Source: CALLPQ01 sp038531745
GTDB lineage: Bacteria > Pseudomonadota > Alphaproteobacteria > Caulobacterales > Parvularculaceae
Length of the DNA: 64,000 bases
Direction of reading: 5' to 3'
Assembly: GCA_038531745.1 (NCBI GenBank)
Contig: JBCBBJ010000014.1
Location: forward strand, 1 to 64,000
Shown: positions 8,255 to 16,943 of the stretch, in pieces
Layout: the number at the start of each line of letters is the position of its first letter
Position numbering within the stretch: the stretch's first letter is position 1
Notes under the pieces: model-generated
What the model saw: only the letters and a program-made list of their open reading frames with translations
Told to the model about the DNA's origin: nothing
Database searches by the model: none
Translations under genes and position numbers: made by a program

Positions 8255-9052
8255 GTGTTGGTTTTATCCTCTCTCTTCTCGATGTTTCTGTCAGGCGCTG
8301 GCGTGTGGACGCGTATGCGCCGCGCCAGCCGGTCAATTGTTGATGCGCTGGTCCCGCCCCAGTGCCCGGTGAGCGGTGAGCCGGTAGGTGAACCGGCCCT
8401 GCTCAGCGGTCCCGGGTGGCAACAGCTGGGGTTTATCGAGGCCCCGTTCTGTCCGGGGTGCGCGGTGCCTTTTGCTGTTGACCATGGGCCGGGGGTCCGC
8501 TGTGGACGCTGCGTGGGGGCGGCATCGGCCCTCTCGCAAACCCGCGCCGCTCTGATCTATGATGATATTAGTGTGCCGCTGGTTGTTGCCTTCAAACATG
8601 GGGACCGCACGGATTATGCGCCGCTGCTGGCGCGGCTGATGGTGCGGGCGGGGGATGGCCTTTTTCGCCCCGGTGCGGTGTTGATGCCGGTGCCCTTGCA
8701 TGTGCGCCGTCTGCGGGCGCGGCGCTATAATCAGGCCGCTTTGTTAAGCCAGCATGTGGCGGCGGCAACCGGTTTGGCCGTGGACGTTGAAAGCCTGATC
8801 CGTCAGCGTCATACACCGCCGCAAAAAGACCTCACCCCCGATGCGCGTAAGCGCAATGTTGCCGGGGCATTTGCCATCCGCCCGGCGCGCGCGGACGCCA
8901 TCAAGGGTCAACATGTGATCCTTGTTGATGATGTGTTTACCACGGGCTCAACGCTTACGGCCTGTGCCTCGCGGCTGCGCCGCGCCGGGGCGGCCCGTGT
9001 TGATGCGCTGGTCCTGGCGCGGGTTGTCAAAGGTGGCGCACAGGCCATATAG
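8255..9052 (+). CDS. ComF family phosphoribosyltransferase-like protein
   Basis: The product has 265 residues, or 256 if the ATG at 8282 is used instead of the GTG at 8255. An N-terminal double zinc-ribbon has CPxxGEP and CPGC...CGRC cysteines. Next comes 'RAALIYDDISVPLVVAFKHGDR' and the PRPP-binding motif VILVDDVFTTGST of type I phosphoribosyltransferases. ComF proteins are linked to DNA uptake in transformable species, where they are thought to assist single-stranded DNA handling, but most carriers are not known to be competent. It heads a run with grxC, the amidase and DUF1178 genes, a grouping common in alphaproteobacteria. Confidence 0.88.
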   Translation: MLVLSSLFSMFLSGAGVWTRMRRASRSIVDALVPPQCPVSGEPVGEPALLSGPGWQQLGFIEAPFCPGCAVPFAVDHGPGVRCGRCVGAASALSQTRAALIYDDISVPLVVAFKHGDRTDYAPLLARLMVRAGDGLFRPGAVLMPVPLHVRRLRARRYNQAALLSQHVAAATGLAVDVESLIRQRHTPPQKDLTPDARKRNVAGAFAIRPARADAIKGQHVILVDDVFTTGSTLTACASRLRRAGAARVDALVLARVVKGGAQAI

Positions 9053-9082
9053 CGATGGCGAGTATTAGACAGGATTTCCGCC

Positions 9083-9343
9083 ATGCAACCCGTAACCATC
9101 TATACCAAACCGCTTTGCCCTTATTGCTTTCGGGCGTTGGGTCTTTTGAAACAAAAAGGGGCAGCCATCACCGAAATCTCCGCCGCCTATGACAAGGCCA
9201 AACGCGAAGAAATGCTGGCGCGTAGCCATGGCAAAACGACCTATCCACAAATCTTTATTGGTGAGATCCATGTGGGCGGCTGTGATGATCTGGTGGCGCT
9301 TGACCGCGCTGGCAAGCTTGACCCGCTATTGAATGCCGCGTGA
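9083..9343 (+). CDS. grxC: Glutaredoxin 3
   Basis: The product is 86 residues, the usual size for GrxC. The dithiol active site CPYC is at residues 12-15, directly after 'IYTKPL', and the glutathione-binding elements 'TTYPQIFIG' and 'HVGGCDDL' are intact. It reduces protein disulfides and glutathione mixed disulfides in the cytosol with electrons from glutathione. An AGGA ribosome binding site precedes the ATG. It lies 30 bp after comF and 26 bp before the amidase gene. Confidence 0.96.
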   Translation: MQPVTIYTKPLCPYCFRALGLLKQKGAAITEISAAYDKAKREEMLARSHGKTTYPQIFIGEIHVGGCDDLVALDRAGKLDPLLNAA

Positions 9344-9369
9344 GCCAAGAATAATGCGAAGGCTTTATC

Positions 9370-10269
9370 GTGAGTAAAGACGCCGCCACATCTGGCGATA
9401 TTCCGGACCCGCCGGAATCGCTTGGGCAAGGCCCCATCATCCGCGCGGCGTGTATACAGATGCGTGGTGGGCTTTCGCGTCAAGCAAATATCAATGATGC
9501 GGTTCACCTGATTGAAATGGCGGCACGGGATGGGGCAACGCTGATCTCCACCCCGGAAATGACAAATGTTGTCGACCGAAAGCCGGCGCGGCTGCTGGCT
9601 GATCTGCCCACAGAAGAAAACCTTGACGAGATAGAGGTCTTTGCCGAGACCGCCCATCGGCTTGGGGTGTGGCTCCATGCAGGTTCTTTTGCGGTGCGGA
9701 TGCCCGGGCCCGGGCAACCACCAAAAGCGGCCAATCGGGCCTTTCTGTTTGCGCCGGATGGTCGGGTAACGGCCCGCTATGACAAGCTGCACATGTTTGA
9801 TGTCTCCTTGCCGCACGGCGAAACCTGGCGCGAGTCCGCGCTTTTCGAGCCGGGCAACCAGTTGGCGACGCCTCATATGGGCGCGGCGCGACTTGGCTTA
9901 TCGATCTGTTATGATGTGCGCTTCCCCGCGCTCTACCGGCACATGGCTCAGGATGGCGCGGATATTTTCTGTATCCCGGCGGCCTTTACACGTCAGACGG
10001 GCCGGGCGCACTGGTCGGTCTTGTTGCGGGCTCGGGCGATTGAATGCGGTGCGTTCGTTCTTGCCGCTGCCCAGGGCGGCGACCATGAAGATGGCCGGGA
10101 GACCTGGGGCCATTCGATGATTATTGATCCGTGGGGGACCGTTCTCGCCAGCCTCGACCATGATGCGCCGGGCCATGTGGTGGCTGATCTTGATCTGCGC
10201 GAGGTGGCAACCGCGCGCCAGCGTATCCCCAACCTCACCCTGTCCCACCCGGCCCTGTCGGGGGCATAA
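9370..10269 (+). CDS. Carbon-nitrogen hydrolase (Nit-type amidase, likely deaminated glutathione amidase)
   Basis: This nitrilase-superfamily protein of 299 residues has the complete catalytic triad Glu63 ('STPEMTN'), Lys139 ('YDKLHMFDV') and Cys180 ('ICYDVRFPALYR'). The signature 'KLHMFDV' and the 'GHSMIIDPWG' loop match the Nit1/Nit2 branch, whose members hydrolyse deaminated glutathione or omega-amides as metabolite repair enzymes. Placement next to glutaredoxin agrees with a glutathione link, but substrate remains inference. Translation starts at a GTG preceded by AAGG. It is the third gene of the comF run. Confidence 0.86.
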   Translation: MSKDAATSGDIPDPPESLGQGPIIRAACIQMRGGLSRQANINDAVHLIEMAARDGATLISTPEMTNVVDRKPARLLADLPTEENLDEIEVFAETAHRLGVWLHAGSFAVRMPGPGQPPKAANRAFLFAPDGRVTARYDKLHMFDVSLPHGETWRESALFEPGNQLATPHMGAARLGLSICYDVRFPALYRHMAQDGADIFCIPAAFTRQTGRAHWSVLLRARAIECGAFVLAAAQGGDHEDGRETWGHSMIIDPWGTVLASLDHDAPGHVVADLDLREVATARQRIPNLTLSHPALSGA

Positions 10270-10350
10270 CGGCACCGGCGGGGTTTTGGCCCGTGGTGGC
10301 GCCGAACCGCCACACTTGACGCCAACCCGCCGCCAACCAAAATATGTCTC

Positions 10351-10860
10351 ATGATTAAATATCAACTCCAATGCGATCGCAGTCATGCCTTTGAGGGCTG
10401 GTTCCGCAACAGTACCGACTATCAGGAACAGGCTGATGAGGGGTTGCTCGCCTGCCCGGTTTGCGGTTCCGATGCTGTATCAAAAGCGATCATGGCCCCC
10501 GCCGTGGCGCGCCAGCGCACGGCGCCCATCAGCGCGCGCGATGGCAAACCGGTGGTGCCCAACCCGGAACGGCTACAGGCCGTGCGCAAGGAAATCATGG
10601 CCGCCGCCGAACGCGCGCGCAGCTATGTGGAGAAGAATTTCGACTATGTGGGCGAGGCGTTCCCCGAGGAGGCCCGCAAGATCCATTATGGTGAAACCGA
10701 AGACCGCGGCATCTATGGCGAAGCCAGCCGCGATGAGGTCCAGGAACTTGCCGAAGAAGGCATCGAGGTCAGCCCGCTATTGCCAGCCCGCAAAAAGCCC
10801 GAAGGCCAGTCCCGCAAGGCCGAAGTGGTCAAAAAAGACCCCGCGCGTAAATTGAATTAG
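10351..10860 (+). CDS. DUF1178 family protein
   Basis: The product is 169 residues. It begins 'MIKYQLQCDRSHAFEGWF' and carries a CPVCGS zinc-ribbon half, which is diagnostic for DUF1178. A middle part holds 'YVEKNFDYVGEAFPEEARKIHYGE', the conserved core, and the C-terminus is lysine-rich and probably disordered. Function is unknown. The family follows a nitrilase-like gene in many alphaproteobacteria, as here after an 81-bp gap. It converges with secA. Confidence 0.9.
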   Translation: MIKYQLQCDRSHAFEGWFRNSTDYQEQADEGLLACPVCGSDAVSKAIMAPAVARQRTAPISARDGKPVVPNPERLQAVRKEIMAAAERARSYVEKNFDYVGEAFPEEARKIHYGETEDRGIYGEASRDEVQELAEEGIEVSPLLPARKKPEGQSRKAEVVKKDPARKLN

Positions 10861-10948
10861 TGTTTATTGCTGGCCCTAACCCTATTCAGCCGGACCGGGG
10901 ATGCTACTTCGGTCCATCGAAGTGTTCGTCAGCCGACCCAACGCTACG

Positions 10949-10976
10949 CCCCCCCCCCCCGCGAGTTGATCGCGGG
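10949..10976. repeat. Run of 12 cytosines leading into a 7-bp hairpin
   Basis: Twelve consecutive C (10949-10960) merge into the inverted repeat CCCGCGA-GTTGA-TCGCGGG (10958-10976). It lies in the gap between the convergent DUF1178 and secA genes. A homopolymer this long is prone to slippage and sequencing error. It lies outside any coding region. Confidence 0.6.
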
Positions 10977-11025
10977 TTCCAGGGCGATCTCTTTCATTCA
11001 TCGGCGGGTATAAGATAACCATTCA

Positions 11026-11046
11026 CCCCGTGGCCAAGCCACGGGG
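11026..11046. terminator. Hairpin between convergent DUF1178 and secA genes
   Basis: CCCCGTGGC-CAA-GCCACGGGG is a perfect 9-bp GC-rich stem with a 3-nt loop. No T-run follows on either strand, so it is a weak candidate for a bidirectional terminator or an RNA 3'-end stabiliser serving both genes. Confidence 0.45.
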
Positions 11047-11106
11047 AATTGGGTTGTTGCCATACAGATAATACAATCACTATCCGTCCACTGACCAATA
11101 CGCGCC

Positions 11107-13962
11107 CTAAATCGCGCCGTGGCAATGCTTATATTTTTTGCCTGACCCGCACGGGCAAGGGGCGTTGCGTGCCACGCGGCCCCAGGTTGTGGGGTCGGTG
11201 GGGTCGATTTCGTCGGCGGCGCGGCGCGCACGTTGCGTACCCATACCCGCGGAATCGGTCCGCCGCCGCGCTTTTGCCATGTCATTTTCACCGGTCAGCG
11301 GGTCCGCATGGCTCTCCGTCATGGGAATTTCCCGGCGCTCCGGAATGGCCTGTTCGGGCTGGCGTACCTGAATATGGCACAGCATTTTCACAACGTCTTT
11401 ACGCAGATCATCCAAAAGGCTCTCGAAAAGCGCAAAGCTCTCCGTCTTAAACTCATTGACCGGATCACGCTGGCCGTGGCCGCGAAGCCAGACCACCGAT
11501 TGCAAATGGTCAAGCTGTTGCAAATGCTCGCGCCAATTGGTGTCTAGCACATGCAGTAGAATAGCCTTTTCAATCTGGCGCATCTGATCGCTGCCGATCT
11601 CCTCGACGCGGTCTTCCATGAGCGTTTTGGTTTCCTGATCAAGTCGCTCAATGATTTCCGTGTCGGCAACGCCTTCTTCGGCGGCCCACGTTTTTACGTC
11701 AAACGGTTTGCCAAAAATCTCCTGCAACGCGCCGTGCAGACCCTCAAGGTCCCATTGTTCGGCGTAGGATTTGGGCGGCACATAGGTAAGTACAGTGTCT
11801 TCAACCAATTGCTCGCGCATCTCATCAATGATGTCGTTCACTTCCTCGGACGACATGAAATCAACGCGTTGCTCAAAAATAGCCTTACGCTGATCATTTT
11901 TTACATCGTCATATTTGAGGACATGTTTTCGGGTGTCAAAATTGCGTTGCTCGACCTTTTTTTGTGCTGTCTCCACCGCCTTGGTGAACCAGGGATGCTC
12001 GATGGACTCATCGGGCTGGATGCCGAACCGGTTGAGCATTTTTTCCATGCCGGAACCGAATATACGCATCAGGTCATCTTCGAGTGACAGGAAAAATTTT
12101 GTCGTGCCGGGGTCGCCCTGGCGCCCTGATCGGCCCCGCAATTGGTTGTCGATGCGCCGGCTTTCATGACGTTCCGTAGCCAGAACAAAAAGCCCGCCCG
12201 CGTCCACGGCCTTTTCTTTTAATTCCGCAACGGTCTTTTCAATCTCGGTGCGTTTGCTGGCGATGGCGTCTTCATCGTCGTCCTCGTCCAGCGTCTTCAT
12301 CAGGTTCATATCCACCGAACCGCCAAGCTGAATGTCCGTGCCGCGGCCCGCCATGTTCGTGGCAATGGTCACCGCGCCGGGCACCCCGGCGTTGGAGATA
12401 ATCTCCGCTTCCTGTTCATGGTAACGTGCATTCAACACATTATGGGGGATCGGTTCTTTACGACCCGCAATCTCTTTGAGATAGCCCGCATGCTCCAGGA
12501 TTTCCTCGCGCAAGTCCGCCTCTTTGTCTTTTAATTCGGCGGCGCGTGCCTCAAGGGAAGCAGCGATCTCTTTCATCATCTTCTTGTTACTGAGCAATCC
12601 CGATAGCAATTCGGAATTCTCAATGGAAACCGTCCCCACAAGGACGGGTTGTCCGCGTTTCACGCAGTCAGCAATCTGCATGACGATGGCTTTATATTTT
12701 TCCTCCGCCGTCATGTAGAGTTCATCGTCAAGGTCTTCGCGGGCGATAGGCCGGTTGGTTGGCACCTCAATCACGTTTAGGGAATAGATATCGGCAAATT
12801 CGGATTCTTCGGTTAGCGCGGTACCGGTCATCCCGGCGAGCTTGTCATAAAGGCGGAAATAATTCTGGAAGGTGATGGAGGCCAGCGTCTGGTTTTCCGG
12901 CTGGATGGTTGCTTTTTCTTTTGCCTCAACCGCCTGGTGCAAACCGTCGGACCAGCGGCGCCCCTCCATCATGCGACCGGTAAATTCATCGATGATCGCC
13001 ACCTTATCGCCGCGCACGATGTAGTCCTTATCGCGCTGGAATACTTTGTGCGCCTTCAGGGCATTATTGATGTGGTGGACGATGGTGACATTATTGGCAT
13101 CATAAAGGCTCTCACCCTGTAAGAAGCCAGTATCGGCTAGGAGGGTTTCGAGTTTTTCGTTGCCTTCTTCGGTGAGCGCCACGGACCGGGCTTTCTCATC
13201 AATCTCATAATCTTCGTCGGTCAGCTCCGGCATTAAACCATCAATGGTGATGTAGAGATCGGATTTATCGTCCGTGGGCCCCGAAATGATCAATGGCGTG
13301 CGCGCTTCGTCGATCAAGATCGAATCCACCTCATCGACGATGGCAAAATGGTGCCGCCGCTGGACCATCTCCTCCAGGGTCGATTTCATATTATCGCGCA
13401 GATAATCGAACCCGAATTCATTATTGGTGCCGTAGGTGATATCGCAGGCGTAGGCTTCGCGCCGTTGATTATCGTCAAGGCCATGGACGATACAGCCCGT
13501 CGTCATGCCCAATTGCGCATAGACCCGGCCCATCCATTCGGCGTCCCGGCTGGCAAGGTAATCATTTACCGTGATTACATGGACGCCCTCACCGGTAAGG
13601 GCGTTCAGATAACAGGCGAGCGTTGCCACGAGGGTTTTGCCCTCGCCGGTCTTCATCTCGGCAATGTCCCCTTGGTGGAGGACCATGCCGCCCACCATTT
13701 GCACATCATAATGGCGTTGGCCGAGCGCGCGTTTGGCCGCCTCGCGCACCGTGGCAAAGGCTTCAGGCAATAACGCGTCCAGGGTCTCCCCATCCTGATA
13801 GCGCTCTTTGAAGGCGTCGGTCTTCGCCGCCAGCGCTTCATCGCTCAACCCGGTAAGGTCATCTTCCAGCGCATTGATGGCCTCAACCTGCCGCCAGAAC
13901 GGCTTTAACCGCCGGTCATTGGACGACCCGAAAATCTTTTTGGCTAAACCCATTAGCGCCAT
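11107..13962 (-). CDS. secA: Protein translocase ATPase SecA
   Basis: The protein has 951 residues. It is the motor that pushes unfolded preproteins through SecYEG. Visible are 'EMKTGEGKTLVATL' (Walker A), 'DYLASRDAEWMGRVY', the DEAD-like 'VDEVDSILIDEARTPLIISG', 'DEFTGRMMEGRRWSDGLHQAVEAKE' and the helicase part with 'TNMAGRGTDIQLGG'. The C-terminal tail ends CPCGSGKKYKHCHGAI, the zinc-binding site for SecB and phospholipid. The start ATG at 13962 gives MALMGLAKKIFG; a second in-frame ATG at 13953 is possible. It diverges from the PpiC gene, and its leader carries two hairpins, one terminator-shaped. Confidence 0.98.
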   Translation of the reverse strand: MALMGLAKKIFGSSNDRRLKPFWRQVEAINALEDDLTGLSDEALAAKTDAFKERYQDGETLDALLPEAFATVREAAKRALGQRHYDVQMVGGMVLHQGDIAEMKTGEGKTLVATLACYLNALTGEGVHVITVNDYLASRDAEWMGRVYAQLGMTTGCIVHGLDDNQRREAYACDITYGTNNEFGFDYLRDNMKSTLEEMVQRRHHFAIVDEVDSILIDEARTPLIISGPTDDKSDLYITIDGLMPELTDEDYEIDEKARSVALTEEGNEKLETLLADTGFLQGESLYDANNVTIVHHINNALKAHKVFQRDKDYIVRGDKVAIIDEFTGRMMEGRRWSDGLHQAVEAKEKATIQPENQTLASITFQNYFRLYDKLAGMTGTALTEESEFADIYSLNVIEVPTNRPIAREDLDDELYMTAEEKYKAIVMQIADCVKRGQPVLVGTVSIENSELLSGLLSNKKMMKEIAASLEARAAELKDKEADLREEILEHAGYLKEIAGRKEPIPHNVLNARYHEQEAEIISNAGVPGAVTIATNMAGRGTDIQLGGSVDMNLMKTLDEDDDEDAIASKRTEIEKTVAELKEKAVDAGGLFVLATERHESRRIDNQLRGRSGRQGDPGTTKFFLSLEDDLMRIFGSGMEKMLNRFGIQPDESIEHPWFTKAVETAQKKVEQRNFDTRKHVLKYDDVKNDQRKAIFEQRVDFMSSEEVNDIIDEMREQLVEDTVLTYVPPKSYAEQWDLEGLHGALQEIFGKPFDVKTWAAEEGVADTEIIERLDQETKTLMEDRVEEIGSDQMRQIEKAILLHVLDTNWREHLQQLDHLQSVVWLRGHGQRDPVNEFKTESFALFESLLDDLRKDVVKMLCHIQVRQPEQAIPERREIPMTESHADPLTGENDMAKARRRTDSAGMGTQRARRAADEIDPTDPTTWGRVARNAPCPCGSGKKYKHCHGAI

Positions 13963-14009
13963 TGACCATCATCCCTTAAGTCTATTGTCAGGGTTTGCGT
14001 ATAGTCCCC

Positions 14010-14056
14010 TCAAGGCCGCCAGTCCCGCACCGCGCGCGGGGCGTATCGGGCCTTGA
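14010..14056 (-). promoter_or_regulatory. Leader hairpin upstream of secA
   Basis: TCAAGGCC (14010-14017) pairs with GGCCTTGA (14049-14056), and inside it CCCGC (14024-14028) pairs with GCGGG (14036-14040). On the secA strand this lies between the terminator-shaped hairpin at 14075-14098 and the start codon. It could compete with or follow that element in an attenuation switch; no experiment supports this. Confidence 0.35.
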
Positions 14057-14074
14057 TTTGACAGGAACGCTGGT

Positions 14075-14098
14075 AAAAAAGGCCCGTGAAACCGGGCC
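14075..14098 (-). terminator. Terminator-shaped hairpin 110 bp upstream of secA
   Basis: On the minus strand GGCCCG-GTTTCA-CGGGCC is followed at once by six T, the form of a rho-independent terminator. No gene ends upstream of it on this strand: the next gene to the right is on the plus strand. It therefore ends either a short leader/small RNA, or acts as an attenuator within the secA transcript. Confidence 0.5.
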
Positions 14099-14254
14099 AA
14101 ATCCTTCGCTCAGGAGATAGGGGTCACACTATACGGTGTCAATGAAACCGCTCAATCTCGCTGGCGCCGTCAATGGGCGCGCTGCCAATGCTTCACGTCA
14201 AGGTCGGCGTCGTGATGGGTGCTGGGTCTCGCGAACCGATGGCGGAGCAATGGC

Positions 14255-15835
14255 ATGAGTGATCCCCGCGATCAGATACCCTCACGCACGGGTGCCGGGC
14301 AGCGTGCCAAACCCCGCCGCCGTTTCAAAGGGGACCCCAGCACACTGCCGAAACCGCGCGGCCTCGCCACTGATCCCCATTCAACCACAGAGCCCGGTGG
14401 GCGTGACCAGCCAAAACCATCAACACCGGGGCGAGCTAAACGGGCGACCGTCAGGCAAAAAACCCGGCGCGCACCGCAGAGCAATGCCAAGGCCGACCGC
14501 AAGAAACCGGCGCGGCGACGCGCGGTCGACCGGCGTAAAGCCAACCCGGGCACGCACGGGCGAAAACGCCATTCTCGCGTTAAACCATTGCGGGTGCCGC
14601 CGGTCCTCGCCGTGCCAGCGGCGTATTTTCTGCCTCTTTGGCGTCAGTTAAAGCAACTCGCCTCGGGCGTGATGACGGTTTGGCGCGGTGCCGAGGAAAT
14701 TGACAGCCAGCTTTGGCGGGTATTCCGCGTAGGCGTTGTGGCGGTTGACGGCGCGGTGCGCTGGTTGGCCGATACGATTATGGGCAGTCTTGTGGGCTTG
14801 GCCCGCTGGCTACCCACCCGGGCCGGGCGGGGCTATTGCGCATTTTTTGGCCTTCTCATGCTGGTGAGCGGATTGTGGATCGCCGATGAAATCAGAACCT
14901 CTGACCGGCGCACGCTCGCACGCGGCAATCAGAACGCCAACTTTCCGGTGGCCCGTGACGGCAGCAATCCGATCCTTGCCCGCCTCGACGGCGATTATAT
15001 TCGCCTGACCGATGTGGAGCGATCGGCCCAACTGGCAGGATCGCTTGAAAAAGGGAAAACGCTGACCATCGGGGCGGAAAAGACCAGCACCCTGTTGAAC
15101 GATCTGATTGACCAGCGTTTATTGGCGCGCGCAGCAATTGATGCGGGGTTACACCGCGAGCCGGCGCTTGATGGGCAATTGGCTCTGGCGCGCGAACGGT
15201 TGCTCGCCGCCGCCTTCCTTGACCAACAGATTGCCCAAACGGTCACGCCCCAGCGGGTTGAACGTCTTTATACGGCGCAAGCTGATGTGACCGCGCTGGG
15301 TGAAGAAATCCGCGCCCGGCATATTCTGGTTGAAACCCGCGCCGAGGCCATTGCCATCATCACCAAGATTGATCGGGGTGCTGATTTTTCAACCCTGGCG
15401 CGCTCCGTGTCTCTTGATCGCGGCACCGCGCCCCATGGCGGCGATATGGGCGTCATCACCCGCGATATGGTTTCCGATGAATTTGCTCGCATCGCTTTTA
15501 CCGTGGACGCGGGGGCGCTCTCCCTTCCTTTCAAAACCAGCGAGGGCTGGAACATTGTTGAGGTGTTGGAAAAACGTAAAACCGAGCCGGTGGCCTTTGA
15601 CGGTGTGCGCGGCGACCTGGAGCGGTTTCTGGAATTGCGCACCATTGATCGGACCCTCACCCGGTTGCGCGAAACCTATGACGTGACCCTTGTGCCTCAG
15701 AGCCGGCGTCCGGCGCCCGCGACGCCAGTATCCAACGATGCCGACTTGCCGTTGGCGCTGGAACCAACATCAGAACCGGTTTCAGAGTCTGATCCTTCGC
15801 CTGCGCAAACCGCAAAACCCGAAACAATACCGTAG
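14255..15835 (+). CDS. Membrane-anchored PpiC-type peptidylprolyl isomerase
   Basis: About 526 residues. A very basic, Pro/Arg/Lys-rich cytoplasmic part (residues 1-110) is followed by one clear membrane segment ('GYCAFFGLLMLVSGLWIADEI', about 185-205). A periplasmic SurA/PpiD-like helical domain follows ('LLNDLIDQRLLARAAIDAGL'), then a parvulin domain opening with 'EEIRARHILVETRAEA' and containing 'GGDMGVITRDMVSDEF' and 'PFKTSEGWNIVEVLEKR'. It probably helps newly exported proteins fold, consistent with the divergent secA gene. The ATG at 14255 has GGAG 7-10 bp upstream; a GTG at 14219 is the alternative. In many relatives argJ lies between this gene and mutT; here it is absent. Confidence 0.85.
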   Translation: MSDPRDQIPSRTGAGQRAKPRRRFKGDPSTLPKPRGLATDPHSTTEPGGRDQPKPSTPGRAKRATVRQKTRRAPQSNAKADRKKPARRRAVDRRKANPGTHGRKRHSRVKPLRVPPVLAVPAAYFLPLWRQLKQLASGVMTVWRGAEEIDSQLWRVFRVGVVAVDGAVRWLADTIMGSLVGLARWLPTRAGRGYCAFFGLLMLVSGLWIADEIRTSDRRTLARGNQNANFPVARDGSNPILARLDGDYIRLTDVERSAQLAGSLEKGKTLTIGAEKTSTLLNDLIDQRLLARAAIDAGLHREPALDGQLALARERLLAAAFLDQQIAQTVTPQRVERLYTAQADVTALGEEIRARHILVETRAEAIAIITKIDRGADFSTLARSVSLDRGTAPHGGDMGVITRDMVSDEFARIAFTVDAGALSLPFKTSEGWNIVEVLEKRKTEPVAFDGVRGDLERFLELRTIDRTLTRLRETYDVTLVPQSRRPAPATPVSNDADLPLALEPTSEPVSESDPSPAQTAKPETIP

Positions 15836-15898
15836 ACGAACGATTAACCAATTCTTTTCATCGGCCCTTAATAGGTTGGGCGCAAATTAGGCAAGAAG

Positions 15899-16312
15899 AT
15901 GGCGAAAACGGTTTATGTGGCCGCCGGGGCGCTGATTGATCGGGACGGGCGTGTCCTGCTTGCACAGCGGCCTGACGACAAATCCTATGCCGGCCTGTGG
16001 GAGTTTCCCGGGGGTAAAGTCAAAATCGATGAACGTCCGGGTACGGCACTTGCCCGGGAGTTAAAAGAGGAATTGGGTATCGATACGGATCAATCGTGCT
16101 TTGCACCCTTCGGCTTTGCCACGGATGATTTAGAAGATATTCACATTTTAATCTTATTGTTTTTGTGTCGAAAATGGACAGGAACACCGACGGCTTTAGA
16201 ACAACAAACCCTTAAATGGGTGGAACCGGAAACGCTTCACACTTACCCGATGCCGCCGCCTGACCGTCCCCTCGCGGCCCAACTGAGAGACTTGTTATGT
16301 TTCAACGCGTAA
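15899..16312 (+). CDS. mutT: MutT-type Nudix hydrolase (8-oxo-dGTP diphosphatase)
   Basis: The protein has 137 residues. A perfect Nudix box G-x5-E-x7-REUxEExGU spans residues 39-61 (from GKVKIDE to RELKEELGI), preceded by 'GLWEFPG'. The opening 'VYVAAGALIDRDGRVLLAQRP' and the closing 'LKWVEPETLHTYPMPPPDRPL' match MutT, which cleaves 8-oxo-dGTP to prevent A-to-C transversions. A GAAGAT stretch precedes the ATG. Its last 16 bp overlap the start of the Flp pilin gene. Confidence 0.93.
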   Translation: MAKTVYVAAGALIDRDGRVLLAQRPDDKSYAGLWEFPGGKVKIDERPGTALARELKEELGIDTDQSCFAPFGFATDDLEDIHILILLFLCRKWTGTPTALEQQTLKWVEPETLHTYPMPPPDRPLAAQLRDLLCFNA

Positions 16313-16485
16313 AACAGTCACTGGCCACTTTTGCCCAAAATGAAGACGGCGCAACAGCAATTGAATATGGTCTCATTGCCGGGTTGATTGCCCTTGTGAT
16401 CATCGCGTCGGTGACGGGTGTGGGCAATAATATGAGCACCGTTTATAATAATATTGGGGATGCAGTAGAGGACGCCACCAGTTGA
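16297..16485 (+). CDS. Flp family type IVb pilin
   Basis: A small protein of 62 residues. A short basic leader is followed by 'EDGATAIEYGLIAGLIALVII', the conserved prepilin cleavage and hydrophobic helix of Flp pilins: processing expected after a Gly, with Glu at mature position 5 and an adjacent Tyr. Such pilins build thin adhesive fibres assembled by a Tad apparatus. No tad genes are in the window, so assembly proteins must be encoded elsewhere. The start codon lies inside mutT with GAGAG upstream, and a strong terminator follows. Confidence 0.92.
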   Translation: MFQRVKQSLATFAQNEDGATAIEYGLIAGLIALVIIASVTGVGNNMSTVYNNIGDAVEDATS

Positions 16486-16530
16486 TCTTGCATCCAGCCA
16501 GGGCGAACGCCCGCGCAAGCCACAGCACAA

Positions 16531-16559
16531 AAAACCCCGCATCTAACATGCGGGGTTTT
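16531..16559. terminator. Bidirectional rho-independent terminator
   Basis: AAAACCCCGCAT-CTAAC-ATGCGGGGTTTT is a perfect 12-bp stem with a 5-nt loop, A-rich on one side and T-rich on the other. It stands between the convergent Flp pilin and rplS genes and can end both transcripts. Confidence 0.92.
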
Positions 16560-16571
16560 CTTTGATCTGAT

Positions 16572-16943
16572 TTATTTTGCCGGTCTGCGGTCGACCTTCT
16601 TTTCCTTGATCCGGGCCGACTTGCCGCGCCGTTCGCGCAGATAATAGAGCTTGGCCCGGCGCACCTTACCGCGGCGCACCACCGTAATTGAATCGACCAG
16701 CGGCGAATAGATTGGGAAAACCCGCTCAACCCCTTCACCGAAGGAGATTTTGCGCACCGTAAAACTCTCATTCAGGCCGCCGCCCGACCGCGCGATGCAC
16801 ACGCCCTCATAGGCCTGGATCCGCTCGCGCTCGCCTTCGCGCACTTTTACGTTCACGCGCAGGGTATCGCCGGCGGCAAAATCAGGCACCTCTTTGTTGA
16901 GGCTCTCCATCTCTTCTTTTTCGAGCTGTTCGATAATATTCAT
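16572..16943 (-). CDS. rplS: 50S ribosomal protein L19
   Basis: The protein has 123 residues, normal for L19, which sits at the 30S-50S interface. 'MNIIEQLEKEE', 'DFAAGDTLRVNVKVREGERERIQAYEGVCIA' and 'ESFTVRKISFGEGVERVFPIYSP' are the full family pattern. The ATG overlaps the trmD stop codon by 4 bp (ATGA), so translation is probably coupled. A terminator lies just downstream. Confidence 0.98.
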   Translation of the reverse strand: MNIIEQLEKEEMESLNKEVPDFAAGDTLRVNVKVREGERERIQAYEGVCIARSGGGLNESFTVRKISFGEGVERVFPIYSPLVDSITVVRRGKVRRAKLYYLRERRGKSARIKEKKVDRRPAK

